64,000 bases of DNA from NCBI GenBank assembly GCA_038213375.1, contig JBBQTB010000019.1, forward strand, positions 38,850 through 102,849. Direction: 5' to 3'. The translations under genes and the position numbers were made by a program. This document shows positions 35,169-45,347 of the stretch, piece by piece. Below the pieces are notes generated by a model, which worked only from the letters and a program-made list of their open reading frames with translations, had not been told where the DNA came from and searched no databases. Each line of letters starts with the position of its first letter. The stretch's first letter is position 1. This stretch comes from JAAUTT01 sp038213375. Lineage in GTDB: Bacteria > Bacteroidota > Bacteroidia > Bacteroidales > JAAUTT01.

Positions 35169-35543
35169 ATGGCAGATTTAAAAGCATTTGCAGAACAACT
35201 TGTTAACTTAACTGTTAAAGAAGTTAATGAATTAGCAAAAATCTTAAAAGACGAATATGGCATCGAGCCCGCTGTAGCAACAGCAGTAGCTGCTCCGGCA
35301 GCAGCTGGTGAAGCAGCAGCACCTGTGGAAAAAACTACCTTTGATGTAGTTTTAAAAGCAGCTGGTGGAGCTAAATTGCAAATCGTTAAATTAGTTAAGG
35401 AATTAACTGGTCTTGGTTTGAAGGAAGCGAAAGAACTAGTTGACGCCGCTCCAAAGGCAGTAAAAGAAGGTGTTTCTAAAGAAGAAGCTGAATCAGTAAA
35501 AGCACAATTAGAAGAAGCAGGAGCTGAAGTTGAACTTAAGTAG
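35169..35543 (+). CDS. rplL: 50S ribosomal protein L7/L12
   Basis: A 124-residue stalk protein: N-terminal dimerisation helices, an Ala-rich hinge (about 35-53) and the C-terminal factor-binding domain (KLQIVKLVKELTGLGLKEAKELVD). A strong hairpin follows before rpoB. Confidence 0.98.
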   Translation: MADLKAFAEQLVNLTVKEVNELAKILKDEYGIEPAVATAVAAPAAAGEAAAPVEKTTFDVVLKAAGGAKLQIVKLVKELTGLGLKEAKELVDAAPKAVKEGVSKEEAESVKAQLEEAGAEVELK

Positions 35544-35573
35544 TTTGACATTTACGTCAAAATGAATTAGTTA

Positions 35574-35608
35574 GGTTTAGAATCCCACTATGTTTGGGAT
35601 TCTAAGCC
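35574..35608 (+). terminator. rplL-rpoB intergenic hairpin (attenuator)
   Basis: A 14-bp stem (35574-35587 with 35595-35608, one T.G wobble) with loop CTATGTT, followed by TTTTTATTATT. It should partly terminate ribosomal-protein transcripts before rpoB, as attenuators do at this junction in other bacteria. Confidence 0.75.
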
Positions 35609-35650
35609 TTTTTATTATTGTTGGTTAAAGTTCAATTAATCCTTTATTAG

Positions 35651-38600
35651 ATGTCGTCCAATACTACTGAAAGAATTAGTTTCGCTTCCACGAAAAAGCC
35701 ATTGGCCTATCCAGATTTTCTGGAAGTTCAGTTGAAGTCTTTCTATGACTTTTTCCAAATTGATACAAGCCCTGAGAACAGGAGAAATGAAGGGTTGTAT
35801 AAAGTTTTTGCCGAGAATTTCCCGATTACCGATACAAGGAACAATTTTGTTCTGGAGTTCATCGATTATTTTGTCGATCCGCCCCGGTATTCCATTGAGG
35901 AATGTATCGAGCGTGGATTAACTTATTCGGTACCTTTAAAAGCTAAATTGAAGCTTTATTGTACCGATCCGGAACATGAAGATTTTGATACTGTTATCCA
36001 GGATGTATACTTGGGAACTGTACCTTATATGACTCCCCGTGCCTCATTTGTTGTAAATGGAGCCGAAAGGGTTGTTGTATCGCAGTTACATCGTTCTCCT
36101 GGTGTTTTCTTTGGTCAAAGTATCCACGCAAATGGTACGAAGCTTTATTCGGCTCGTATCATCCCATTTAAAGGGTCGTGGATCGAATTTGCTACCGACA
36201 TTAATAATGTCATGTACGCATACATCGATCGTAAGAAAAAATTACCTGTAACTACATTGTTGCGTGCTATTGGTTATGAAAGTGACAAGGATATCCTTGA
36301 AATTTTCGGATTAGCCGATGAGTTTAAAGTATCAAAAACAGGTCTTAAAAAAGTTGTTGGTCGCAGACTTGCTGCCCGAGTTTTGAAATCGTGGGTAGAA
36401 GACTTCGTGGATGAGGATACAGGTGAGGTTGTTTCAATCGAACGTAACGAGGTCGTTATTGATCGCGAAACGGTGATTGAAAATGATCATATCGACTTAA
36501 TTGTTGATTCCGGATCGCAGTCCATATTGCTGCACAAGGAAACCGCCAATATGTCCGATTTTGCTATTATCTACAATACTCTTCAGAAAGACCCATGTAA
36601 CTCAGAAAAGGAAGCTGTATTACATATTTATCGCCAGTTACGTAACTCTGAGCCACCTGATGAGGCTACAGCACGCGACGTAATTGATAAACTGTTTTTC
36701 TCTGATAAGAGATACGATCTTGGTGACGTTGGTAGATACAGAATAAACAGAAAGCTTGGCTTGAATTTTCCAATGGACGTAAAGGTCCTTACCAAGGAAG
36801 ATATTATTGCCATTATAAAATACCTGATTCAACTGATCAATTCAAAAACCGATGTGGATGATATCGACCATTTAAGTAATCGTCGTGTTCGTACCGTTGG
36901 TGAACAGTTAGGTAATCAGTTTAGTGTTGGCTTGGCTCGCATGGCGCGTACAATCCGTGAACGCATGAACGTTCGCGACAACGAAGTATTTACGCCAATC
37001 GACCTGATCAATTCAAAAACATTATCGTCGGTTATCAATTCGTTCTTCGGAACCAACCAGCTCTCGCAATTTATGGATCAAACCAATCCATTGAGCGAAA
37101 TGACGCACAAACGTCGTATGTCTGCACTCGGGCCTGGTGGTTTGTCTCGTGAACGTGCCGGTTTTGAGGTTCGTGACGTACATTATACGCACTACGGACG
37201 TCTTTGCCCGATTGAAACCCCCGAGGGACCAAACATCGGTCTTATTTCTTCTCTTTGTGTCTACGCTAAGATTAATCGTCTCGGATTTATTGAAACTCCT
37301 TACCGGAAAGTTAATTCCGGGAAAGTGGATCTTACCGATGAAGGTGTTATCTATTTGAGCGCCGAAGAAGAAGAAGCAAAAATTATCGCTCAGGCAAATG
37401 CCCAGATAGGAGACGATGGAATATTTGAACAGCCAAAGGTTAAAGCAAGGTTTAATGGCGACTTCCCGATTCCTGACAAGGATGCGGTGGAGTTAGTTGA
37501 CGTTGCTCCAAATCAGATTTCTTCTATTGCCGCTTCGTTAATACCATTCCTTGAGCACGATGATGCAAACCGTGCACTGATGGGATCGAACATGATGCGT
37601 CAGGCTGTACCATTGCTCCGTCCGGAGTCGCCAATTGTTGGCACCGGTATCGAAGGAGCTGTGGTGCATGACTCACGTTTAATGATTCAGGCCGAAGGCG
37701 ATGGAGTGATTAAATTTGTTGATGCTAACGAAATTGTAGTTGATTACGATCGCAGCGATGAACAGAAGTTTCTCAGTTTTGAAGAAGATATTCGGCGCTA
37801 TAAGCTGCCAAAATATCGTAAAACAAACCAGAATACCTGTTTAAATCTAAAACCGATTGTTAAGAAAGGTTTGCGTGTTGTAAAAGGCCAGATTCTTACC
37901 GAAGGGTATGCAACCCAGCTTGGAGAGCTTGCCTTAGGTCGTAACCTGCGTGTAGCATTCATGCCTTGGAAAGGGTATAACTTTGAAGATGCTATCGTTA
38001 TCAACGAAAAAGTTGTTCGTGAAGATATTTTTACTTCAGTTCACGTGGATGAGTATATGTTGGAAGTTCGCGACACCAAACGTGGTTTGGAAGAGTTGAC
38101 TTCTGATATCCCAAATGTAAGCGAGGAAGCAACCAAAAATCTCGATGAAAATGGTCTTATTCGCATTGGGGCTCATGTTGAACCGGGAGATATACTAATA
38201 GGTAAGATTACTCCTAAGGGAGAATCCGATCCTTCACCGGAAGAAAAGCTCTTAAGGGCGATCTTCGGGGATAAAGCTGGCGATGTGAAGGATGCGTCGC
38301 TTAAAGCACCTCCATCATTGTTTGGTGTTGTAGTTGACAAAATGCTTTTCTCCCGTGCCGTAAAAGACAAAAAGGGAAAAAACTCTGAAAAAGTTCTTAT
38401 TCAGAAGATTGAAGATGAATTTACCAAAAATAGCGAAGATTTAAAAGTTCGCCTTATCGATAAATTGTTTGTATTGGTAAATGGTAAAACTTCACAAGGT
38501 GTTAAAGACTACAATAGTACCGAAATAATTGCCAAAGGTTCTAAGTTTACCATGAAGCAATTACAGGATTTGGATTATATTAATCTTAATCCTAGCAAAT

Positions 38601-39460
38601 GGACTACGGATAAACAGAAAAATGACCAGATCAGGGAACTGCTTAACAATTTCATGACCAAATACAAGGACATTGATGCTGTTTACAAACGTAAGAAATA
38701 TAACGTTACCATTGGAGACGAGTTACCAGCCGGTATCATTCAGTTGGCAAAGGTATATATTGCTAAGAAACGTAAATTAAAAGTTGGTGATAAAATGGCA
38801 GGTCGCCACGGTAATAAGGGGATTGTTTCGAGAATAGTACGTGCAGAAGATATGCCATTCCTTGAAGATGGTAGTCCTGTTGATATTGTTCTGAATCCAC
38901 TTGGTGTGCCTTCTCGTATGAACCTCGGGCAGATTTACGAAACTGTTCTTGGATGGGCCGGACAGGTATTGGGTGTGAAATTTGCATCTCCAATATTTGA
39001 TGGCGCTTCAGTGGATGAAATAAACCATTGGACCGATGAAGCTGTTTTGCCACGATACGGTAAAACATACCTTTATGATGGAGGAACTGGCGAACGATTT
39101 GATCAGCCCGCTACAGTGGGTGTAATCTACATGCTGAAACTTGGTCACATGGTTGACGATAAAATGCATGCCCGTTCGATTGGACCTTACTCACTTATAA
39201 CTCAGCAGCCACTTGGTGGTAAGGCTCAGTTTGGTGGTCAGCGTTTTGGTGAAATGGAAGTTTGGGCACTGGAAGCGTTTGGTGCTGCAAATATCCTGCA
39301 GGAAATTCTTACTGTTAAATCTGATGATGTTATTGGCCGTGCCAAGACATACGAAGCTATAGTAAAGGGTGATCCTATGCCAACTCCTGGTATTCCTGAA
39401 TCATTCAACGTATTGTTGCATGAGTTAAGAGGTTTAGGTTTGAGCATAAATCTTCATTAA
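35651..39460 (+). CDS. rpoB: DNA-directed RNA polymerase subunit beta
   Basis: A 1269-residue beta subunit, the usual length for Bacteroidota. The rifampicin region is recognisable (FFGTNQLSQFMDQTNPLSEMTHKRRMSALGPGGL, about 458-491), followed by RLCPIETPEGPNIGLI. The C-terminal part with GGKAQFGGQRFGEMEVWALEAFGA is intact. No frame damage is seen. It lies 107 bases after rplL, across a hairpin, and 130 bases before rpoC. Confidence 0.98.
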   Translation: MSSNTTERISFASTKKPLAYPDFLEVQLKSFYDFFQIDTSPENRRNEGLYKVFAENFPITDTRNNFVLEFIDYFVDPPRYSIEECIERGLTYSVPLKAKLKLYCTDPEHEDFDTVIQDVYLGTVPYMTPRASFVVNGAERVVVSQLHRSPGVFFGQSIHANGTKLYSARIIPFKGSWIEFATDINNVMYAYIDRKKKLPVTTLLRAIGYESDKDILEIFGLADEFKVSKTGLKKVVGRRLAARVLKSWVEDFVDEDTGEVVSIERNEVVIDRETVIENDHIDLIVDSGSQSILLHKETANMSDFAIIYNTLQKDPCNSEKEAVLHIYRQLRNSEPPDEATARDVIDKLFFSDKRYDLGDVGRYRINRKLGLNFPMDVKVLTKEDIIAIIKYLIQLINSKTDVDDIDHLSNRRVRTVGEQLGNQFSVGLARMARTIRERMNVRDNEVFTPIDLINSKTLSSVINSFFGTNQLSQFMDQTNPLSEMTHKRRMSALGPGGLSRERAGFEVRDVHYTHYGRLCPIETPEGPNIGLISSLCVYAKINRLGFIETPYRKVNSGKVDLTDEGVIYLSAEEEEAKIIAQANAQIGDDGIFEQPKVKARFNGDFPIPDKDAVELVDVAPNQISSIAASLIPFLEHDDANRALMGSNMMRQAVPLLRPESPIVGTGIEGAVVHDSRLMIQAEGDGVIKFVDANEIVVDYDRSDEQKFLSFEEDIRRYKLPKYRKTNQNTCLNLKPIVKKGLRVVKGQILTEGYATQLGELALGRNLRVAFMPWKGYNFEDAIVINEKVVREDIFTSVHVDEYMLEVRDTKRGLEELTSDIPNVSEEATKNLDENGLIRIGAHVEPGDILIGKITPKGESDPSPEEKLLRAIFGDKAGDVKDASLKAPPSLFGVVVDKMLFSRAVKDKKGKNSEKVLIQKIEDEFTKNSEDLKVRLIDKLFVLVNGKTSQGVKDYNSTEIIAKGSKFTMKQLQDLDYINLNPSKWTTDKQKNDQIRELLNNFMTKYKDIDAVYKRKKYNVTIGDELPAGIIQLAKVYIAKKRKLKVGDKMAGRHGNKGIVSRIVRAEDMPFLEDGSPVDIVLNPLGVPSRMNLGQIYETVLGWAGQVLGVKFASPIFDGASVDEINHWTDEAVLPRYGKTYLYDGGTGERFDQPATVGVIYMLKLGHMVDDKMHARSIGPYSLITQQPLGGKAQFGGQRFGEMEVWALEAFGAANILQEILTVKSDDVIGRAKTYEAIVKGDPMPTPGIPESFNVLLHELRGLGLSINLH

Positions 39461-39590
39461 GAAGCATAAAGTACTAAGTCAATAGTACTAAGTATGGAGT
39501 AAAAAGTAATTTATTTCTGATAATATTTTTCAAATTACTTAATACCCATGCTTAGTACTAATTTAAAACTAAGTTTAAAAAATAATCACT

Positions 39591-42500
39591 ATGTCATATA
39601 GAAGAGAGAACAAAGTAAAATCCACATTTACCAAAATCTCTATAGGTCTTGCTTCACCTGAGGAAGTTCTGGAACGTTCCAGCGGTGAAGTGTTAAAACC
39701 TGAAACGATCAACTATCGTACATACAAACCTGAACGCGATGGCTTGTTTTGCGAGCGTATATTCGGTCCTGTAAAGGATTATGAATGTCATTGCGGCAAA
39801 TACAAACGTATTCGTTATAAGGGTATTGTTTGTGACCGATGTGGTGTTGAGGTTACCGAAAAGAAAGTACGGCGTGAGCGCATGGGTCACATTCAATTGG
39901 TGGTTCCGGTTGCTCATATTTGGTATTTCCGTTCTCTTCCCAATAAAATTGGGTATTTGCTGGGTTTACCAACCAAGAAGCTCGATGCAATTATCTATTA
40001 CGAACGCTATGTGGTAATTAATTCTGGAATAAAGGCATCTGAAGGTATCAAATACCTTGATTTTCTAACAGAAGAGGAATATCTCGATATCCTTGAATCG
40101 CTTCCAAAGGATAATCAATATCTTGATGATAGCGATCCAAATAAATTCATTGCAGATATGGGTGCTGAAGCTTTGTTCAAGCTATTGCAACGTATCGAAC
40201 TTGATGAACTTTCATATGATCTTCGTCACAGAGCTGGTAACGAAACCTCGCAACAACGCAAGAGCGAAGCTTTGAAACGGTTGAATGTAGTTGAAGCTTT
40301 CCGCGAATCGAAAGCAACGAACAAGCCTGAATGGATGATCATGAAAGTGGTACCCGTAATTCCTCCCGAATTACGCCCGTTGGTTCCTCTTGATGGTGGT
40401 CGTTTTGCTACCTCTGACCTGAATGATTTGTATCGTCGTGTGATTATCCGGAATAACCGTTTAAAAAGACTTATTGAAATCAAAGCACCCGAAGTGATTC
40501 TCCGAAATGAGAAACGTATGCTTCAGGAAGCTGTTGACTCATTATTTGATAATTCACGCAAATCCAATGCAGTTAAAACCGATGCGAACCGCCCGCTTAA
40601 GTCGCTTAGTGATAGTTTAAAAGGTAAGCAGGGACGTTTTCGTCAGAACCTTCTCGGTAAACGTGTCGACTATTCAGCACGTTCGGTAATCGTTGTTGGT
40701 CCGGAATTACAATTGCATGAATGTGGATTGCCAAAAGATATGGCTGCCGAGTTGTACAAACCTTTTATCATACGTAAACTGATTGAAAGAGGTATTGTAA
40801 AAACAGTTAAATCAGCTAAAAAAATAGTTGATAGAAAAGATCCTGTTGTTTGGGACATTCTCGAAAATGTATTGAAAGGTCACCCTGTGTTGCTTAACCG
40901 TGCTCCAACATTGCACCGTTTAGGTATCCAGTCCTTTCAGCCTAAACTTATTGAAGGAAAAGCTATTCAGTTACACCCATTGGTTTGTACCGCGTTCAAC
41001 GCCGACTTCGATGGTGACCAAATGGCTGTTCACGTGCCCCTTGGTAATGCTGCCGTGCTCGAGGCTCAAGTTCTGATGCTTGCTGCACACAACATTCTCA
41101 ATCCGGCTAACGGAGCTCCAATCACCGTTCCTTCACAGGACATGGTTCTTGGTCTGTATTACATTACAAAACAAAGAAAGAGCACCCCCGAACTTATTGT
41201 TAAGGGCGAAGGAAAGATATTCTATTCACCCGAAGAGGTTACCATTGCTTATAACGAGAAAATGGTAGATCTTCATGCTGTGATTAAAATTCGTACAAAT
41301 GATTTAGTTGATGGGCAAATTGTTAAGCGCATTATCGAAACTTCTGTAGGACGCGTGCTATTTAACGAATGCGTTCCGGTTGAAGTTGGATATATCAACG
41401 AAATTCTCACCAAAAAATCGTTACGCGATATCATCAGCAAGGTATTGAAAATTGTAGGTACTGCCCGTACTGCAAGGTTCCTCGATGAAATCAAACATCT
41501 TGGATTCCAGATGGCATTCCGTGGAGGTTTGTCGTTTAACCTTGACGATGTACTTGTTCCACCAGAAAAAGAAACACTGGTTCAGGAAGGTTACGAGCAG
41601 GTTGACGAAGTAATGAACAACTACAACATGGGTTTCATTACCAATAACGAACGTTACAATCAGATTATCGATATCTGGACACATACCAATGCGAAACTGA
41701 CCCATATCCTGATGAATAAATTGTCGAAAGATAAACAGGGTTTCAATCCGGTTTACATGATGCTTGATTCGGGAGCTCGTGGTTCTAAAGAACAGATTCG
41801 TCAGCTTTCAGGTATGCGTGGTCTTATGGCAAAACCTCAAAAGTCGGGTTCAACAAGTTCTGAAATCATCGAAAACCCTATTCTTTCAAACTTTAAAGAA
41901 GGACTTTCGGTACTTGAGTACTTTATCTCAACCCACGGTGCTCGTAAAGGTTTGGCCGATACAGCCCTGAAAACGGCCGATGCAGGTTATCTTACACGTC
42001 GCTTGGTTGATGTGTCACAGGATGTGATTATCTCTGAAACCGATTGTGGAACTTTACGCGGACTGATCGCTATTGCCATTAAGAATAACGAAGAAACTGT
42101 TGAATCGCTTTTCGAACGTATACTCGGTCGTACTGCTGTTCACGATGTTTTTAATCCGTTAACCGGAAATATCATTGTTGAATCGGGTGAACAGATTAAT
42201 GAAGACATTGCACGTGAAATTGAAGATTCACCAATAGAACAGGTTGAAATTCGTTCGGTATTAACCTGCGAATCGAAGAAAGGTGTTTGCGCTAAATGTT
42301 ACGGGCGTAATCTGGCCACCGGCCGCATGGTTCAGTTTGGCGAAGCTGTAGGTGTAATTGCAGCACAGTCGATTGGTGAACCTGGTACTCAGTTAACACT
42401 TCGAACATTCCACGTGGGTGGTACTGCATCAAGTATTGCAACAGAAACAAGTATCATCACCAAATACGACGGTAAGGTGGAGATTGAAGAACTTCGATCG

Positions 42501-43895
42501 CTGGAACGTACTGACGAACATGGTAAAAAATATAACATTGCACTTGGTCGTTTGGGTGAAATGAGAATTCTCGATAAGAATACCGGTATTACTCTTTCAA
42601 CCCACAACATTCCTTATGGTTCGAAACTGCATGTGAATGATGGCGATGATGTGAAAAAGGGTACTTTAGTTTGTGAATGGGATCCGTACAATGCGGTTAT
42701 TATATCGGAAATTGCTGGTAAAGTTGAATTCGATGCTCTTGTTGATGGTATTACCTTCCGCGACGAATCGGATGAACAGACTGGTTACCGCGAAAAAGTA
42801 ATCATCGAAACAAGGGATAAAACCAAGAACCCAATGGTGAAAATCATTGCAGCCAACGATGTACATAAGTCTTACAACTTACCTGTAGGCGCTCATATTA
42901 TGGTGAACGAAGACGATAAAGTTCAGGCTGGTGATATTCTTGTGAAGATTCCGCGTGCAGTTGGTAAATCTGGTGACATCACTGGTGGTTTGCCACGTGT
43001 AACTGAGTTGTTCGAAGCCCGTAACCCATCTAACCCGGCTGTTGTTTCTGAAATTGACGGCGAGGTAACCTTTGGTAAAGTAAAAAGAGGAAACCGAGAA
43101 GTCACTATCACCTCCAAGAGTGGTGAAATAAAGAAATACCTCGTGCCACTTTCACGTCAGATCCTTGTTCAGGAAAATGACTATGTGCGTGCAGGTGTGC
43201 CACTTTCCGACGGAGCTACTACTCCATCAGATATCCTTGCTATAAAAGGTCCTACCGCAGTTCAGGAATATATTGTGAACGAAATTCAGGAAGTATACCG
43301 TATGCAGGGTGTGAAGATCAACGATAAGCATTACGAAGTGATTGTTCGACAGATGATGCGTAAAGTTGAAATTGTTGATCCAGGCGATACCAAATTCCTC
43401 GAAAAACAAGTGGTTGATAAATGGGAATTCATGGACGAAAACGATTTTATTTTTGGTAAAAAAGTAGTCGTTGAAGCAGGAGATTCTGCTCTGCGTGCGG
43501 GTATGATTGTTACTGCACGTAAGCTCCGCGATGACAACTCGCTGCTAAAGCGCCGTGATGCCAAACTTATCGAAGCCCGTGATGCTATTCCAGCTACATC
43601 GAACCAGATATTGCAGGGGATTACCAAGGCCGCGTTGCAGACCCAAAGTTTTATGTCGGCTGCATCATTCCAGGAAACAACAAAGGTACTTAACGAAGCC
43701 GCAATTCATGGTAAAGTTGATAACCTCGATGGTTTGAAAGAAAACGTAATTGTTGGTCACCTTATTCCGGCAGGTACCGGTGGACGCGAATACCAGCGCA
43801 TGATTGTAGGCTCCATGGAGGACTACGAAAAACTTGTGAACGTGAAGCGTTCGGTTATTGTTGATGGAGAAGAAATATTGGAAGTAGAAAACTAA
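39591..43895 (+). CDS. rpoC: DNA-directed RNA polymerase subunit beta prime
   Basis: A 1434-residue subunit that carries the catalytic magnesium. The metal-binding loop NADFDGD is at 470-476. The N-terminal zinc site is formed by Cys66, Cys68, Cys81 and Cys84, and a second zinc site appears later (CESKKGVCAKCYG). The bridge/trigger region with GEPGTQLTLRTFHVGG is present. It ends 8 bases before a GC-rich terminator. Confidence 0.98.
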   Translation: MSYRRENKVKSTFTKISIGLASPEEVLERSSGEVLKPETINYRTYKPERDGLFCERIFGPVKDYECHCGKYKRIRYKGIVCDRCGVEVTEKKVRRERMGHIQLVVPVAHIWYFRSLPNKIGYLLGLPTKKLDAIIYYERYVVINSGIKASEGIKYLDFLTEEEYLDILESLPKDNQYLDDSDPNKFIADMGAEALFKLLQRIELDELSYDLRHRAGNETSQQRKSEALKRLNVVEAFRESKATNKPEWMIMKVVPVIPPELRPLVPLDGGRFATSDLNDLYRRVIIRNNRLKRLIEIKAPEVILRNEKRMLQEAVDSLFDNSRKSNAVKTDANRPLKSLSDSLKGKQGRFRQNLLGKRVDYSARSVIVVGPELQLHECGLPKDMAAELYKPFIIRKLIERGIVKTVKSAKKIVDRKDPVVWDILENVLKGHPVLLNRAPTLHRLGIQSFQPKLIEGKAIQLHPLVCTAFNADFDGDQMAVHVPLGNAAVLEAQVLMLAAHNILNPANGAPITVPSQDMVLGLYYITKQRKSTPELIVKGEGKIFYSPEEVTIAYNEKMVDLHAVIKIRTNDLVDGQIVKRIIETSVGRVLFNECVPVEVGYINEILTKKSLRDIISKVLKIVGTARTARFLDEIKHLGFQMAFRGGLSFNLDDVLVPPEKETLVQEGYEQVDEVMNNYNMGFITNNERYNQIIDIWTHTNAKLTHILMNKLSKDKQGFNPVYMMLDSGARGSKEQIRQLSGMRGLMAKPQKSGSTSSEIIENPILSNFKEGLSVLEYFISTHGARKGLADTALKTADAGYLTRRLVDVSQDVIISETDCGTLRGLIAIAIKNNEETVESLFERILGRTAVHDVFNPLTGNIIVESGEQINEDIAREIEDSPIEQVEIRSVLTCESKKGVCAKCYGRNLATGRMVQFGEAVGVIAAQSIGEPGTQLTLRTFHVGGTASSIATETSIITKYDGKVEIEELRSLERTDEHGKKYNIALGRLGEMRILDKNTGITLSTHNIPYGSKLHVNDGDDVKKGTLVCEWDPYNAVIISEIAGKVEFDALVDGITFRDESDEQTGYREKVIIETRDKTKNPMVKIIAANDVHKSYNLPVGAHIMVNEDDKVQAGDILVKIPRAVGKSGDITGGLPRVTELFEARNPSNPAVVSEIDGEVTFGKVKRGNREVTITSKSGEIKKYLVPLSRQILVQENDYVRAGVPLSDGATTPSDILAIKGPTAVQEYIVNEIQEVYRMQGVKINDKHYEVIVRQMMRKVEIVDPGDTKFLEKQVVDKWEFMDENDFIFGKKVVVEAGDSALRAGMIVTARKLRDDNSLLKRRDAKLIEARDAIPATSNQILQGITKAALQTQSFMSAASFQETTKVLNEAAIHGKVDNLDGLKENVIVGHLIPAGTGGREYQRMIVGSMEDYEKLVNVKRSVIVDGEEILEVEN

Positions 43896-43902
43896 ATATA
43901 CC

Positions 43903-43932
43903 ATCCCCCGATTTCTTATGAAACCGGGGGAT
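43903..43932 (+). terminator. Hairpin after rpoC
   Basis: ATCCCCCG (43903-43910) pairs with CGGGGGAT (43925-43932), followed by TTTTT. It ends the rpoBC message or separates it from the DUF3467 gene. Confidence 0.8.
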
Positions 43933-43957
43933 TTTTTAATCTTTTAACACTTACGTT

Positions 43958-44281
43958 ATGGAAGAGAATGAGAAATCAAATGAAATAAATATTGAACTAA
44001 AGGAAGACATAGCACAGGGTATTTATAGCAACCTGGCTATTATTACACATTCCACTTCGGAGTTTGTGGTTGATTTTGTTCGAATTATGCCTGGTGTTCC
44101 AAAAGCAGAAGTAAAATCGCGCATCATTCTAACCCCCGAGCATGCCAAGCGGTTATTGTATGCATTAAAGGACAATGTAGCCAAATTCGAATCAGTTAAT
44201 GGTACTATTAGAAATGTTGAAGGGATAGGAAACCAAGGAGTTATTCCAATGAATTTTGGGGGGCCACCTGCACAGGCATAA
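43958..44281 (+). CDS. DUF3467 family protein
   Basis: A 107-residue cytoplasmic protein of unknown function. INIELKEDIAQGIYSNLAIITHSTSEFVVDFVRIMPGVPKAEVKSRIILTPEHAKRLL is the conserved core of DUF3467. It sits directly after rpoC, a linkage I remember as common in Bacteroidota and suggestive of a role near transcription or translation. The tail is Gly/Pro-rich. Confidence 0.92.
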   Translation: MEENEKSNEINIELKEDIAQGIYSNLAIITHSTSEFVVDFVRIMPGVPKAEVKSRIILTPEHAKRLLYALKDNVAKFESVNGTIRNVEGIGNQGVIPMNFGGPPAQA

Positions 44282-44393
44282 CATAATTAAAAGGCTCTTA
44301 AATTAATTTCAGGTCTTTTTTTTTGACGGTAAAACATAATATAAACCGTGTGTGAATTTACGTGACACTTCGATGAAAACATTAATTTTCAAC

Positions 44394-44424
44394 TTGCATA
44401 AACGCCTTAAAAACATTATATTTC
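44394..44424 (+). promoter_or_regulatory. Promoter-like sequence before the exported barrel protein
   Basis: TTG (44394-44396), 20 bases, TATATTTC (44417-44424). The last base departs from the consensus TAnnTTTG. It would give a leader of about 20 bases before the ATG at 44448. Confidence 0.4.
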
Positions 44425-44447
44425 GCCAACAAACAGTCGTATGATGT

Positions 44448-45344
44448 ATGTCATCAAGAATTAAGTTAAAAATAATTTTAAATTTTATCATTTGGCTTAC
44501 AGCACTGCATAGCTTATATGCCAGCGAATCATTTCAGGACACAGTTCCCGGGAAATCTAAAAAACCATTTCATCACTTTCTTCAAGTTGGCATCGTTGGC
44601 TCATATTATTCTGTGCGCGATATTTCAACTTCTCCTTTAATCTATAGTGGTATGCTAACTGGTGCCCATTTAGGTTACCTTATGTATAGCGAAAGATTAA
44701 AATATAACCTCGATTACAATTTTTTGTATGGTCACCTTACAACCAGAAATTACCCAAAAATTGATGGAAATAAAGCTCTTACCTATTGTAATTATTTAGA
44801 TGTCAGTGTTCAAAAAAGAATTTTTATGGCTTTTGAATCTAAATGGAGGTTATGGGTTGGGGCTGATGTAAGTGCAATTACCAATATTAGAAGCAATAGT
44901 AAGTTTAACAATGCTAATTTAAATTATGAGGGATTTGGATCATTGGGGCCTATCCTTTCATTGGAGAGAGTCTTAAAACTCAATGCAAAGCAGATTAATC
45001 TTGGTTTTTTTCGATATCCATTAAAGAACAGGGAGATGAAGCTGGTGTTTTCTGCTATCATACCTGTCGTTTCCGAGGCTTATAGGCCTGACTATAGTGT
45101 TATCGATGATTTTGTGGATGGAGCCCGAAAAGTGATCGATCTTAAGCGATTGACTTTTACTACTTTTAATAAGTATGTATCCGCAATCTGTAAGCTTGAA
45201 GTATTTTATTACCTCCAAAACAGGAATATGTTTAAATTAGGATATAACTGGAATTATTATAATTACACACCTGTATTTAACCCTGTTGCCAGCGTAAATA
45301 GGAGTTTCACATTTTCTATCGTATTCCGGTTTAATAACAAGTAG
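44448..45344 (+). CDS. Exported protein, probably outer-membrane barrel
   Basis: A 298-residue protein with a signal peptide (about 1-26, ending SLYAS). The mature part alternates aromatic and polar residues in strand-like stretches and ends in FTFSIVFRFNNK, which suggests a small outer-membrane barrel. No family is recognised. It precedes the S41 peptidase lipoprotein gene by only 3 bases, so the two are very likely cotranscribed and may work together at the outer membrane. Confidence 0.65.
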   Translation: MSSRIKLKIILNFIIWLTALHSLYASESFQDTVPGKSKKPFHHFLQVGIVGSYYSVRDISTSPLIYSGMLTGAHLGYLMYSERLKYNLDYNFLYGHLTTRNYPKIDGNKALTYCNYLDVSVQKRIFMAFESKWRLWVGADVSAITNIRSNSKFNNANLNYEGFGSLGPILSLERVLKLNAKQINLGFFRYPLKNREMKLVFSAIIPVVSEAYRPDYSVIDDFVDGARKVIDLKRLTFTTFNKYVSAICKLEVFYYLQNRNMFKLGYNWNYYNYTPVFNPVASVNRSFTFSIVFRFNNK

Positions 45345-45347
45345 CAT

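Noticed and set aside
35159..35551. Minus-strand frame of 130 codons
   Set aside because: It is the antisense shadow of rplL, produced by its Ala-rich codons.
44289..44325. Possible terminator after the DUF3467 gene
   Set aside because: A T-run is present, but the stem before it is short, AT-rich and partly mismatched, so it is not listed.
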